Shown: positions 24,559-35,996 of the stretch, in pieces
Numbering within the stretch: position 1 is the stretch's first letter
How the letters are laid out: every line of letters starts with the position of its first letter
NCBI GenBank assembly: GCA_017311185.1
Contig: JAESUZ010004130.1
Coordinates: 62,001-126,000, forward strand
DNA: 64,000 nt
From: Proteles cristata cristata
Taxonomy: Eukaryota; Chordata; Mammalia; Carnivora; Hyaenidae
Reading direction: 5' to 3'
The notes under the pieces: generated by a model
Database searches by the model: none
What the model saw: only the letters and a program-made list of their open reading frames with translations
What the model was told of the DNA's origin: nothing
Translations under genes and position numbers: made by a program

Positions 24559-24798
24559 TGGGGCACCTGGGTGGGTGGCTCAGTCGGTTGAGCACCCAAC
24601 TCCTGACTTCGGCTTAGGTCATGATCTTACAGTTCGTGGGTTCGAGCCCCACATCAGGCTCCATACTGTGCAGAGCCTGCTTGGGATTCTCTCTCCCTCT
24701 CTCTCTGCCCCTCCTCTGCTCACACACTCTCCCTCTCCCTCTCACTCCCTCTCTCTCTCTCTCTCAATGGAGGAATAAACTTTAAAAAAAAAAAAGAA
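24559..24798 (+). repeat. CAN-type SINE
   Basis: Head GGGGCACCTGGGTGGGTGGCT (a GGGT duplication in the head), long CT-rich region and A-rich tail. Confidence 0.9.
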
Positions 24799-27000
24799 AG
24801 AAAATTATTTATTTACAGAATGGAACAGAATTGGTCAAGGAAGAAACAGCCAGGAAAATCACAGGACAGAGACACTAAGCTGATGCTTTCCTGGGCTCTC
24901 CCAGGATAGCCAGTGACAATTGCGCTCACCCTGACCACAGCACTAATGGCCTCCAGGAGGGTTTTAAAGTTATTCCACTTGCTTTATTAGGCGTATCAAC
25001 AGGACAATGTGGCCCAGCAGAAATAGTCCCATCTGCAGTGCAGATCAGAAATACTTGGTACCCTTCAAATTAAGAATCTTCCAATACTTGTTTCATGTTA
25101 ACTTGGGATGGGATAAAACCGTTTTCCCATGAACAAAATCGTAACCCTCTTTCTTCATGTTCCAAATGGAGTTGTATGACATGCACCAGACAGAACTCCA
25201 ACTTATTTGGAAGTGTCTTTCCTCTCTTGGTCTCCTTTCCAGCACGTGACGCAAAGCGAGAAAGCATCGCTCACTCAGTTGCCAACAGCAGAGTGACTTT
25301 GTTGGGGGAGCAAACATGTCTCTTTCTAAATAGAGTCTCCATTTGTCTGCAGTTTCAGGATTAACTCTCTATAGTTACTCTGTAGTTTCTTTTGCAACCG
25401 AACAACTTTTTTTTTAATGTTTTATTTATTTCTGAGAGAGAGAGAGAGAGAGAGAGAGACAGCACGAGCAGGGGAGGGTCAGAGAGAAAGGGAGACACAG
25501 AATCTGAAGACAGGCTCCAGGCTCTGAGCTGACTATCAGCACAGAGCCCGACGTGGGGCTCGAACCCACGAACCGTGAGATCATGACCTGAGCTGAAGTC
25601 GGACGCTCAACCAACTGAGCCACCCAGGCACCCCGCAACCAATCAACTTTTGAGGAGACATTTAAAGTCTCAGGGACACGATCTTGGTAAACAGCCCTTT
25701 GCTGTGCATTAGTTGGTTTCTGAATCTGGGCTGCCTGGAGTGCCCACCCCACCCCCCGGGGGGGCTGCCGGCAGGCTGGTCTCACAACTGGACAGGCCAG
25801 AGGACACAGTGATTTGCGATGCACATCAAAAAATACCCCACCACTGCCACTGACATGTGCCGTGCCAGGGAGGAGACAGTTTTCTATTTAAAGGTTTTAT
25901 CTACTTATGTACTTACTTACTTATCTGTTTAAGAGTATTTTAGCAAAAGGGACACTGGTTTCCTGTCCCTCAGCTCCATGAGGGTCTACAGGTGGAAACC
26001 TGAGTCAACAGGCAGCAGATTTCTGATAAATCCCCGCAGGGTTTCGGTGTTCCTCTAAGTCAATACCCGGGGAAGCTGACCACCTGGACCTGCCTCCTCC
26101 AGGAAGTCTTCCCTGATAGTCCCTCAGCCTCAGGGACCTCAGCAGGTGAAATCCGACCGGTTTTGCCCCTGGGCCTCACTTCCTACACCGGTTGGCTGCC
26201 TCACAGGCTCCAGCTGGACTAAGCTAGAGGACAGTGTCCCCGTCTTACACTTGTTTGTGGACCCATGACATCCATCCCGACCATGCCAGGAGATGACAGT
26301 TTGCTTGAATCGATTTTGTATGTGTTGACGGATTCTAAATCCTTCTAGAGAGTGTCCAGGAACAAAGTCCTTGAATGAACTCCTTTAGTATGCACCCCCT
26401 ACCACTCATCATACATTTCACAATTTTTTTTTTAATTTCAAGAAAAGGTTGGGACTCTTAACTATGAACTCTTAATTCTTTTAAATTGTTCTCAATTCTC
26501 ATCATTCTTTATTCTCCACTACAACTCTCAGGAAATCTACACCATAGTGCGAGTGGGCCACTGCCCGGGAAATAATGTTACATTGTCATCACAAGTAGCC
26601 CATGGTAAAGTTAACAACATTTTCTCGAGAAACTGTCATCAAAGTCTGTGCCGGCTCGATGACTCATCTTCATTAACTCACTCATTCAATAATGATTTAT
26701 TGGGCAACTACTAAGTACCAGGTATTCGTCTGGACTCTGGGAATACAGTAACGGACACAATGGGGGAAAAAATCCCATCCGTAGGGTTCCAAGGGTCTAG
26801 CCAGTGGGAAATAATAAACAAGTAGGCAAGTAAAATATATTAATTTATTGTAACTAAAGAATAAGGAAAGTTCATCCACCCAAACTGCCTCCAATAAAGT
26901 CATGAGGCTGATTAGACATCATCCCTGCCGATCACATCTGCCCCCAGAGAGGGCTCAAGACTGTCCCCCTTGAGATAGACACCTGGTTGTAAGCAAATAC
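24799..27000. other. Intergenic stretch, one SINE, no gene recognised
   Basis: AT-rich sequence with many stops on both strands. Apart from the SINE at 25406-25634, no feature can be supported. Confidence 0.45.
25406..25634 (-). repeat. CAN-type SINE
   Basis: T-rich start with a (GA)n run at 25435-25459 and head complement CCACCCAGGCACCCC. The imperfect target-site duplication CAACCGAACAACTTT / CAACCAATCAACTTT is visible. Confidence 0.92.
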
Positions 27001-27530
27001 CTTCTGTTGCAGTTACCATTGCTTTGTAACAAATAACCCCAAAACCCAGCGATGCAAAACACCCATTGTATTACGCTCACAGGTGGTAGAACTTGGATGA
27101 GGCACAGCAGGGAGAGTTGTCTCTGCCCCACGATTTCGGGGACCTCTGCTGGAAAGATGCAAAACTGGGAGTGACCTGACAGGTGGGGGCTATAGAATGA
27201 TCTGGAAGCATCTTGGCTCATGCCTGGCAGGTGATGCAGTAGTCACCTGAGCTGTCAGCTGGAACACCTTCACTGGCCTCCCCGTGTGGTTTGCACATAG
27301 GACGATGCAGGCTTCCTCACAACATGGTTGGCTGGGTGCCAGGAGTGGGTGTGTCAAGACAGCAAGGCAGATGTGTGTGCGTGTGCATGACATTCTTATG
27401 ATCTGGCCTCAGAGGTCACACACCATACTCTTTTGGCCAAGACAATCACAAAGGTTCTTCCAGGTTTGGATGTAGCAGAGACAAAGACCCTACTACTCAA
27501 GGAAAGGAGTGTCAAGGTCACATTGGAAGA
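26995..27530 (+). repeat. Old interspersed repeat, family uncertain
   Basis: Landmarks of a common mammalian repeat: CTTTGTAACAAATAACCCCAAAACCCAG, a run of degenerate GGCTGG/CTGGCCTC blocks and 'GATCTGGCCTCAGAGGTCACA'. It is too diverged for a confident family name. Confidence 0.45.
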
Positions 27531-27677
27531 AGAGAACGTGGATGGCAGATACTGTTGCAGCCAACTTTAGAAAATGCAATCTCCTACCCCTTCTGTGACT
27601 AATTTCCAAAAAAAAAAAGTGGGGTCTGGATCTGCCCAGAGCCATTTCGCAGGTAAAGGGCTAAATCCACTCGGAGG

Positions 27678-27898
27678 GATGCTAGGGGGGGCTCAGTCAG
27701 TTAAGCGTCCAACTTTGACTCAGGTCATGATCTCACGGTTCATGAGGTTCAGCCCTGAGTCAGGATCTGTGCTGACAACCTGGAGCTCGGAGCCTGGAGC
27801 CTGCTTCATATTCTGTGTCTCCATCTCTCTCTCTGCTCCTTCCCCATTAATACTCTATCTTTCTCTCTCTCAAAAAATAAACATTAAAAAAATTTTTT
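27678..27898 (+). repeat. CAN-type SINE, degenerate
   Basis: Head eroded to GGGGGGCTCAGTCAGTTAAG; the body and the tail CAAAAAATAAACATTAAAA are clear. It is followed directly by another copy in the same direction. Confidence 0.88.
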
Positions 27899-28125
27899 TA
27901 GGCGCACTTAGGTGGCTCAGTCGGTTAAGCGTCCTACTTCAGCTCAGGTCATGATCTCACGGTTCATGGGTTTGAGCCCCACATTGGGCTCTGTGCTGAC
28001 ATCCAGCTTCGGGTCTGGAGCCTGCTTCAGATTCTGTGTCTCCCTCTCTCTCTGACCCTCCCCTGCTCACACTGTCTCTCTCTCAGAAATAAATAAAACA
28101 TTAAAAATTTAAAAAAAAATTTTAA
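27899..28125 (+). repeat. CAN-type SINE, tandem to previous
   Basis: Head GGCGCACTTAGGTGGCTCAG, tail CAGAAATAAATAAAACATT. It lies in the A-rich tail of the preceding element, so it probably inserted there. Confidence 0.9.
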
Positions 28126-28172
28126 ACCACTCAGGCAGAGAGTGATAATATCTGAGCTTTGTGTAATACTTT

Positions 28173-28389
28173 GTTTTTTTTAATGTTTTATTTATTTCTA
28201 AGAGAGAGAGAGAGAGACAGCATGAGGAGGGGAGGGTCAGAGAGAGAGGGAGTCACAGACTGAAACAGGCTCCAGGCTCTGAGCTGGCAGTCAGCACAGA
28301 GCCCGACGCGGGGCTCGAACCCACGAACCGCGAGATCATGACCTAAGCGAAAGTCGGACGCTTAACCGACTAAGCCATCCAGGCGCCCC
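28173..28389 (-). repeat. CAN-type SINE, young subfamily
   Basis: Young-subfamily bases on the reverse strand. The target-site duplication TGTAATACTTT lies on both sides (28161 and 28390). Confidence 0.92.
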
Positions 28390-28772
28390 ATGTAATACTT
28401 TATTTTGAACAGAAAGTAACAGCAGCAAACTAACTCTTTGATCTGCTTCTGCTCTGTATGGAAGGCGTGCAATTTCTTAGTGACCTAAAATTTCTGCCTC
28501 GGGGCTTATTCTTGATGTAGGTCCAGTGGCTAAAACACAGGAGCAGGGAGGTGTGGGTGAAGGCGCACATGCTTTGGGAGCAGAGTCCTGCATTCCAATC
28601 CTCTCTCTTGTCTTTCCCCAGCTGCTCGTTCACGGACAAGTTCCTTCTCTAACAACATGGGTGGCAGAAGCAGTTTCCTGAAGGCACTGCCAGAGAATCT
28701 GATGACACCTGCCCACGCCCTCCATGGGCCACCAAGGGCCACTCTGACAGAATCTCTATCATCAAAACTTCC

Positions 28773-28988
28773 AGAGGTGCCTGGGTGGCTCTGTCGGTCA
28801 AGTGCTCAACTCTTGATTTCAGCTCAAGTCACGATCTCACAGTTCATGGGTTCAAGCCCTACCTCGGACTCTGCACTCTGTCAGCACAGAGCCTGCTTGG
28901 CATTCTCTCCCTCTCTTTCTGCCACTGCCCCACTCATGCTTCCTCTCTCTCTCTCAAAATAAATAAATCTTTTTAAAAAAATAAATAA
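28773..28988 (+). repeat. CAN-type SINE, older
   Basis: Head GAGGTGCCTGGGTGGCTCTG, tail CTCAAAATAAATAAATC. The duplication AAACTTCCAG flanks it. Confidence 0.9.
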
Positions 28989-29094
28989 ACTTCCAGGGAA
29001 ATGGGTATGGTTTTGCATATTTATCATCCACTGCAATAAAATATCTTCGCGTAAATTGCTACAATCTCTATGTTCTTAAAACTCACCATAAACG

Positions 29095-29322
29095 GGGGCG
29101 CCTGGGTGGCTTAGTCGGTTAAGCGTCCGACTTTCGCTTAGGTCATGATCTCGCGGTTCGTGGGTTCGAGCCCCGCGTCGGGCTCTGTGCTGACTGCCAG
29201 CTCAGAGCCTGGAGCCTGTTTCAGTCTGTGACTCCCTCTCTCTCTGACCCTCCCCTGCTCACGCTGTCTCTCTCTCTCTCCTAGAAATAAATAAAAAACA
29301 TTAAAAACTTAAAAAAAAAAAA
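29095..29322 (+). repeat. CAN-type SINE, young subfamily, near-consensus
   Basis: Head GGGGGCGCCTGGGTGGCTTAG and tail CCTAGAAATAAATAAAAAACA. The duplication AAAACTCACCATAAA(C/T)G lies on both sides. It is a good reference copy for the young subfamily. Confidence 0.94.
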
Positions 29323-30239
29323 ACTCACCATAAATGCTATGCTTTTAAAAGCTGTGAACATATGAAGGTGCTTTGGGAAGACAGATGTGTTTGCTTCTAC
29401 AACAGTTGTTCAGCAGAATCAGCCTTGGGGTGGGAGACTCAGAACAATGAGGCTGGCAGACCCAGTGGGCATCAGGGGCAGCTGTACCTGGGGACTTGGA
29501 GGTTCTGGAAGGTCGTTGAGAAGAACAGAGAAGCCAGACCTTTGGCTCCGGGGCAACTTCATCTCACTTCTCTGGCATTCAGCGAGGCAGCGCAGTCCAA
29601 TTCGGGGCACAGGCCATGGCTGGAAAGTGCAGAGGTAGGGAGAACTGGGCTTTCCCGGCCATGGGGCCAGCAGACCCCACCTTCAAACCGGGACCTCGCT
29701 GGTCTTGGTCACCAAGGCAAGGTCTCCAGGGCTCGCCATGGAGATGAGGCTGCCATCTTGGTTGGGAAAGGCATCCATCCCTGGAGGAGGTATCACACGG
29801 AGGAAAGGCCAGAGCCTAGAGAGAGGAAAAAAAAATGTTAGGGGAAATGAAAGGAGAATTAGCGAACAGAGAGGAAGGGAGGGGAGGTGACTCACTGTGA
29901 AACTCCACAGTTATGCCGATCTCGGGAACTGAGAGTCGTGGGTGTGGACCTGGGAGCATCTCTCTGCCAAGCCCTCCATCCACACACAAGGATGAAGCCC
30001 CCAGCTGTCACCTGTTGATGCGTGTCCAAACCTGTAGGCCTGCCACTAGACACAGCCCTCTGGAACAAAGATGGCTCCTGGCCAGGGCCCGGCAGCCAGT
30101 CATGTCCTAAGTTCAGCCACCTTCCATTTGCAGGGGCGGAGGAGCCAGCAAGTCACGCGACCTCTCCGCAATGCTATTTCTTCACCTGGACAATAGAGGA
30201 AATGATTCCCACTCAGCCTTCCTCAAAGGAAAGTTTCCT

Positions 30240-30466
30240 TTCTTTTCTTTTTTATTTTTTATTGTCTATTTATCCTTGAGAGAGAGAGAGAGACAGAGCA
30301 TGAGCAGGGGAGGGGCAGAGAGAGAGGGAGACGCAGAATCCAAAGCAGGCTCCAGGCTCTGAGCTGTCAGCACAGAGCCCAACGCGGGGCTCGAACTCAT
30401 GAGCTGTGAGATCACGACCTTGAGCGGAAGTTGGAGGCTTACCTGACTGAGCCACCGAGGCTCCCC
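30240..30466 (-). repeat. CAN-type SINE, older
   Basis: T-rich start, (GA)n, head complement CCACCGAGGCTCCCC. The duplication TCAAAGGAAAGTTT lies on both sides. Confidence 0.9.
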
Positions 30467-32983
30467 TCAAAGGAAAGTTTCTAGATTCAAGCATTGAATA
30501 CCTGTGGCCCCAAGACAATGTAGGTGCCCTCCCTCAGAGACCACAACCACAGCCCTGCGCGCTGCTGTCCACGGAGCTCCGGCCACAGAGCAAAACATTC
30601 AATAAATATTTGGTAGATAAATAACTACCAAACATAAATAAATATTTGGTAGATACATGCCAGGGTGATGGTGAGCCCGGCCCCACCCTGTCTGGGAAAG
30701 CGAAGTAGGAAAGCTCTCCAGGCACCACTGCCTCTCCCCTGCGGGTCGCTCCTCAAGTGCAGCCCATGGACCAGCAGCAGCAGCAGCAGCACCGGGGAGC
30801 TTAGAGAAATGCAGACTCCCAGGCCTACTCCAGACCAACCGAGGCATAATTTCTGAGGTCAGGGCCCAGACCGTGTCTCAACACGCCCTCCGTAGGAGTC
30901 TGATGCTCCCCAACATTTGGCAAACATTGCCGTCGGGCACACTGGGCAGAGCTGGGGATGGGGTCTGAGCCGTGGCCCCCGGACTCCCCCTCCCACCTGG
31001 CACAGGTGTTCCTTCCCCAGCCCACCCCACCCCTACCCGTTCCTTGACCTGCCTGGGGCAGGGCAACACGAGGCGGAGGCCGGAGAGGGAGAAGGTCTTG
31101 CACCTCCGGGTGGGGAAGCAGGTCTGCCCCTTCCTGTTTATCAGAATCAGCAGCTGGTGGGGGAGGGGGGATTGGGGGAAGATGAGATAAGCTCTGCAGG
31201 TACCCAAGCCCTTTGCAAAGTGGCGCCTTCCCGATCCAGTCACTTCTCGGTCCTTTGGCAATGCTCCAGGGGACAGTTGGGAGGCTCACATCAGGGGTCC
31301 CCTCCGGTGCTCTGCACACCCCCAACGCCCTACCCCCCGGCCCCTCCGCTGAGGTCTCTGCCCTGCTCCTCCTGAGGACCTGAACATCAACGCGAGCTTC
31401 TGGGAACACACAGAAAAAGATGAGCCTCCGAGATAAGCACCCATGATAAGAACTGACACCATACCCCTTGTCTTGTTGCACGTTCTCAGGGGGGGCTGAT
31501 TCAAGGTTTCTAGAAGCAGCAGCACGCACACACAAAGGGGGAGGGGAGCAGACATTGAAGGAGGAGAGCTGGCTCTCCAGCAGGTCAAGGTCAAATGCAG
31601 CAAGGCTGAGTGATGAAGCCTGCACCTGTCCAGGCAGGGGGCGGGGGGTGGTGGTGGGCGCAATGGCACACAGTGTCCGGGATCCCGGGGACGGCAGCTG
31701 GAACCAGACTGAGGGTCTCAGTAGGTGGCCGGCCATCAGGGAGAGGATGGGGACCTGGCCACCCTGATGGGAGTTGTGGAGCAGGGAGATGACAAATGCA
31801 CTCAACCCTGGGCGCCTGCAGGAGCTCTGGACAACACATTCTGGAAGGCTGTAGAGCACCACTGTCCTTCCCGGAGATGCACCGTGTGGCTCGAGAGGGA
31901 CAGCTGGAGAGGCAGGAGACACGCAGCCTGGATAGAAGACAATCCTGGGGAAGCCACAGGAAACCTGCCTTCAAATACGTGACAGACTCTGAGTGGAAGA
32001 CAGGGGCCATCTGGACTGGCCTGGAGAGGGGCTGCCCTCCCTGCGACACCTCCACCTCACTGTTACTCCAGCCACCGTGGGCCATGCCCCACTGCCAGCC
32101 ACCCACCCACCTCCCCCCGCTAAGAAAGTCCTTCCCCGTCCCCAGCTCCCCCTGCCTCCACTCCTCATGCGAGAGTAAGAGTGTGGGTGTGGCATCAGGA
32201 AGCCCCAAACTCCAGCCCTGTCCTTGCCCCCGGTCACTCTCCCCGTGTGTCACCCTGAGCCAAATCACAACCTCTCTCGGCCTTGGATTTCCCTGTCAGG
32301 AAGCCAGGGGTGTTCACCTCCCACCGGGCTCAGGGTCCGGTCCCCAGCCCACCCCCTGCAGGGCGGCAGGAAGCTTCTCCGTTCCCTAGTTCTGGTGCTA
32401 TCAGCCACCCCCCTGCACCAACACTCCATGGACCGAGCAAGCACCTAGGAGAAGCCTGGCGCTTAGGGATTGCCCGGTGAGTGCCGCTGGTGACCACAGG
32501 CCCCGTTCCCTGGCCACCTCTGACCTCGATGTTGAGCAGAGGACCATACAGATACGGGCCCCTGACATCCAGGGATGGCTATGGCCCTCACGGCAGCACC
32601 TGTGGCTGGGTGGGGGGCCAGCGGCTCAGAGAAGAACACCCGATCCATATCTCCGTGGGCACGCGGTTTTCTCCAGTCAGCAGATCTCGAGTTACATAAG
32701 TAAGGCAAATAGTGCCAATTCAGCCTGCTCTGCCCGCTGCGCACCGCACGCAAAGCCACAGCCCGCCCAAGGGGCAACGAGGCGCCCAGCACCACGGCGC
32801 ATAGGCCAGGATCAGTGTGAGGAACAGGCGAGCAAGGCCTGCGTGAAGGGCAGTCGCAAGGCAGCTAAGCATCCCAGCTCTGGAACTGTAATCCTAGCAC
32901 CTCAGTGTGCAGCTGTGTGACTTCAGGCAGCTACCTTGGCCTTTCTGTGCCCCAATTTCCTCAGCCAGATAACAGGGAGATTT

Positions 32984-33208
32984 ATTTATTCCTTTTTAAA
33001 AATATTTTTTAATGGTTTATTCATTTCATCAGAGAGACAGTGTATGAGCAGGGGAGGGGCAGAGAGAGAGGGAGACACAGAATCCGAAGCAGGCTCCAGG
33101 CTCCGAGCTGTCAGCACAGAGCCCGAAGCTGGACTTGAACCCACGAACAGCAAGATCATGACCTGAGCTGAAGTCGGACGCTTCACCAACCGAGCCACCC
33201 AGGTGCCA
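32984..33208 (-). repeat. CAN-type SINE, older
   Basis: Tail complement TTTTTAATGGTTTATTCATTTC and head complement CCACCCAGGTGCC. The duplication GGAGATTTA is on both sides. Confidence 0.9.
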
Positions 33209-33225
33209 TGGAGATTTACTCTTAA

Positions 33226-33447
33226 GAGTTGTGGCTCTGAGGTCAGACAGCTGGTATGGAGCCCACCTCCACCACTCATTTGCTGTGTAACCTTTATAAG
33301 TGTCCCACCCTCTCTGTGCCTCAGCTTCTTTTATTTATGGGAAACGAGAGTAATAGCAACAGCACCTGCTTCACAGGGGTGAGGATTAAGTGGGTTTGTA
33401 TAGAGCGAGCCCTTGAAAGAACGCCTGGCTCAATAATTGCTCGCCCC
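33226..33447 (+). repeat. MIR element, nearly full length
   Basis: Follows the MIR consensus from TGTGGCTCTGAGGTCAGACAG through 'CTGTGTAACCTTTATAAG', 'TCTGTGCCTCAGCTTC' and 'AGGATTAAGTGGG'. Confidence 0.72.
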
Positions 33448-33526
33448 AGTGTTTAAGGCTGGGTTCCTTCACAGCTGACTCTGAGACAAGGACTTACATG
33501 CAAATAGTCTGTTTGGAAACTGAGCC

Positions 33527-33766
33527 CAGCAGGGGGTCCTGGGAGACTCAGTCAGTTAAAGGCTGACTCTTGCTTTCAGCTCAGGTGTGATCTCACAGTT
33601 CGTGGGTTTGAGCCCCGCATCGGGCTCTGTGCTGACAGCCAGCTCAGAGCCTGGAGCCTGTTTCGAATTCTGTATCTTCCTCTCTCTCTGACCCTCCCCT
33701 GCTCATGCATCTCTCTCTCTCAGAAAGAAAATAAAAATAAAAAAATAAATAACCTTAAAAAGAAAA
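33527..33766 (+). repeat. CAN-type SINE, diverged
   Basis: Head changed to GGGGGTCCTGGGAGACTCAG; the body is typical. The tail is A-rich with AAAATAAAAATAAAAAAATAAA. Confidence 0.88.
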
Positions 33767-35759
33767 GAACATGACTCTAGCAAGCACCTATAAGGGAGTG
33801 GTAAATCGAGGCAGGGACCAGGAAAAAAGCCAAAAGAGGGTGTCTCTGCAGACCACTGGGGCTTGGTCCTGCTAGGGGCCTCTGCAGCGGGGAGAGAACC
33901 CCTCAGCATCCTTTCCCCACCCCCAAAAGCAAGGAGGCTGGGATGGTTGCAGTAGAAAGCAAAGGAGTCCCCACAGTGACCACTGCATCAGGCTTTTCTG
34001 GAAACTTCAGGCCTCTCCCCCAGGCCTCTGAGCACCATTTATAATGCACTGACAAACCAAAATCAGGAGGGAGCGGAGGGTTCTCGGCCAGAATTTGCTT
34101 GATGCCTAGGTTGATTAAGGGTCTCCACACTGATTCAAAACATGTCTATAAAACACCACCATCGTAGGGATCTGACGCCATCCTTTGAAGTATTTTAAGC
34201 AGGGCCCGCGGGGATACAATCCAACTGGCATTTGTGAGTGACCCATCCAGCTGAGGACAGGAGTTCAGGAAGCAGGGAGCAGACACCGGCCTGGAGCAGG
34301 CCTGGCCCAGTCTCCACCAGCCACCCGGGTCAGGCACACCCGGCTTGATTCTGAACGGCGGGCCATCTGGCCTCCAGGCTGGAGCAGAGAATGTAAGGAA
34401 CCAAGAGCTAGGGGCTGGGAGAGCTGGGCGAGGGGGGGTCCTAGCTGCTTCTGCAGTGAGGAGCTGAGCTGCTGGGCAGGCGCACCGCAGGGCCCTCCAC
34501 GGCCTGGGAACAGAAGGGCACTGAGCCTACGGATGGAGGCACTGGGAAGGTAGAGACTGACACACGAATACTGCACAAGGGTACAAGTATTTCTTATGAC
34601 ATGAAGGGCCAGTGGAGACGCCGTGCCATCGCCCTAACCCTTAGGAAGGGCGTTTCAGCAGGTTGAACTCACCAAGATGCATTTTGGATGCTGTGGGGCA
34701 TCAGCCAAGGGGTGAGGGGTATTAAGGGATTCGCAGTCCCCTTTTCCATCCTCCAGGAACCTTTGTCTGGGTTTTTCTTCTCCTTGATCAGCACTCAAGA
34801 CACCTCGGGCCAAGTCTGACACTCACTCCTGCTCCAGTGTCAGCAGAGCCACTCAGCAGGTGGAAGCAGTACCCAGCGCTGAGGGCCTGGACTTCTGCCC
34901 GGTCTTCTTTCTGTGTCCCCTGAGCGCCTTTGGACAGCTTCCCAGGCCCTCTAATAACCCCTCAGCTGGAGAAACAGTGATCTGTAAAAGAAGCACTGGG
35001 ACAGCCGGACAGGGGTCCTGGGATCCCTGAAGGTCATCCCCAGGCAGTTCTAAGGAAACACTGAAGATCTGGGATACAGTTGGGCAGCTTCCAAGATGTT
35101 CTTCCTCAGACTTGTGGCTGTGAGTGAATCAAAACTTCCTCTTGGGTCTCAGGCCGCAGAGGGGAGAAGGCAGGCTCACAAACTAGGGCAAGGAAGGACC
35201 TCTGTCTTGGCTCAAAAAGCAGCTCAGTGATGATCTGAGCGCTATTTCCAGAACTGGGGTTCAAGGTGCAGCTGTGCCCCAGGACAAAGGTGGTGCATCT
35301 GACCAGCACCTCGACTTCACGCATGAATGCTGACCATGTTGAAAAGGGAGGGCCATAGAGACTTAAGCGCAGGATGGGAGAGGGAAGGAAAGGGTTGCGT
35401 TTAACATGCAACTCAAGACTTCAGAGATTTCCCACTTCTGGGATTCGCCAGATAGCATTAACTCCGGTAGTCATGAGTACTCCGTCGGCATCATTCTCAA
35501 CTAGAGCGTCGGGATACGCTCAACTAGTGCAAAATTACTTAGTACAAATGTGGCCCAGAGAGTGGGACCCCTGCCCAATTAATTGCACTGGAGTGAGTTA
35601 GCCGCAAAGTTTCCATCCAGCCTTGCATACGGGAGCCCCGGATCGCTTCCCAATCCTGCACTCTCCGGGAAGTGGGTCACCCACCCCCTGGCCTCCTCTG
35701 CATGCGCACTCTTTTCTCCCACCCTTGGGGAATACGTTTGCAGGAAACACAAACACAGC

Positions 35760-35996
35760 CTAAGATCTAGGACTCCCCAGCGAGCAAATGCGCCAAAGCG
35801 CTGTGCGCACGCGCCCTGTAAGCCCAGCCCCCTCGGGCCGCGGATCTCGCCTCCCCGCCCATCACCAACCTGGTCTCCCCGGCAACAGCCCCGCCTGCCC
35901 CACTAATATGGCGGCCCGTGACGTCATATGGCCGCGCCGGTAGTCCCAGCGACCGTCGCGGCTCCACGTGGGCTGAAGTTTGGAAACTTTCAGGCC
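35760..35996 (+). promoter_or_regulatory. CCDC86: CCDC86 CpG-rich promoter with CRE, YY1-like sites and E-box
   Basis: GC/CpG-rich, TATA-less stretch before the CCDC86 start. A full CRE palindrome TGACGTCA at 35919-35926 sits between two ATATGGC motifs (35907 and 35927) that resemble YY1 sites around start sites. A CACGTG E-box lies at 35965-35970. This agrees with a housekeeping, growth-linked promoter. The factor assignments come from motif identity only. Confidence 0.6.

Larger units (their letters stand above)
29323..35750. other. Intergenic stretch upstream of CCDC86, repeats only
   Basis: Holds SINEs and MIR pieces (listed separately). GC-rich DNA at 30.8-32.9 kb is open on both strands over several hundred codons, but without splice signals, codon periodicity or family similarity that I can see. 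Confidence 0.45.

Noticed and set aside
25435..25459. Possible CRISPR-like or regulatory short repeat
   Set aside because: It is the (GA)n part of a SINE; the genome is eukaryotic.
30825..31922. 365-codon open frame on the minus strand
   Set aside because: GC-rich DNA with equally long frames on the other strand, no splice context and no recognisable domain; likely chance.
35928..35996. Upstream in-frame ATG as the CCDC86 start
   Set aside because: Weak context, lies in the promoter motif cluster, and the known protein begins MDTPLRR at 35997.
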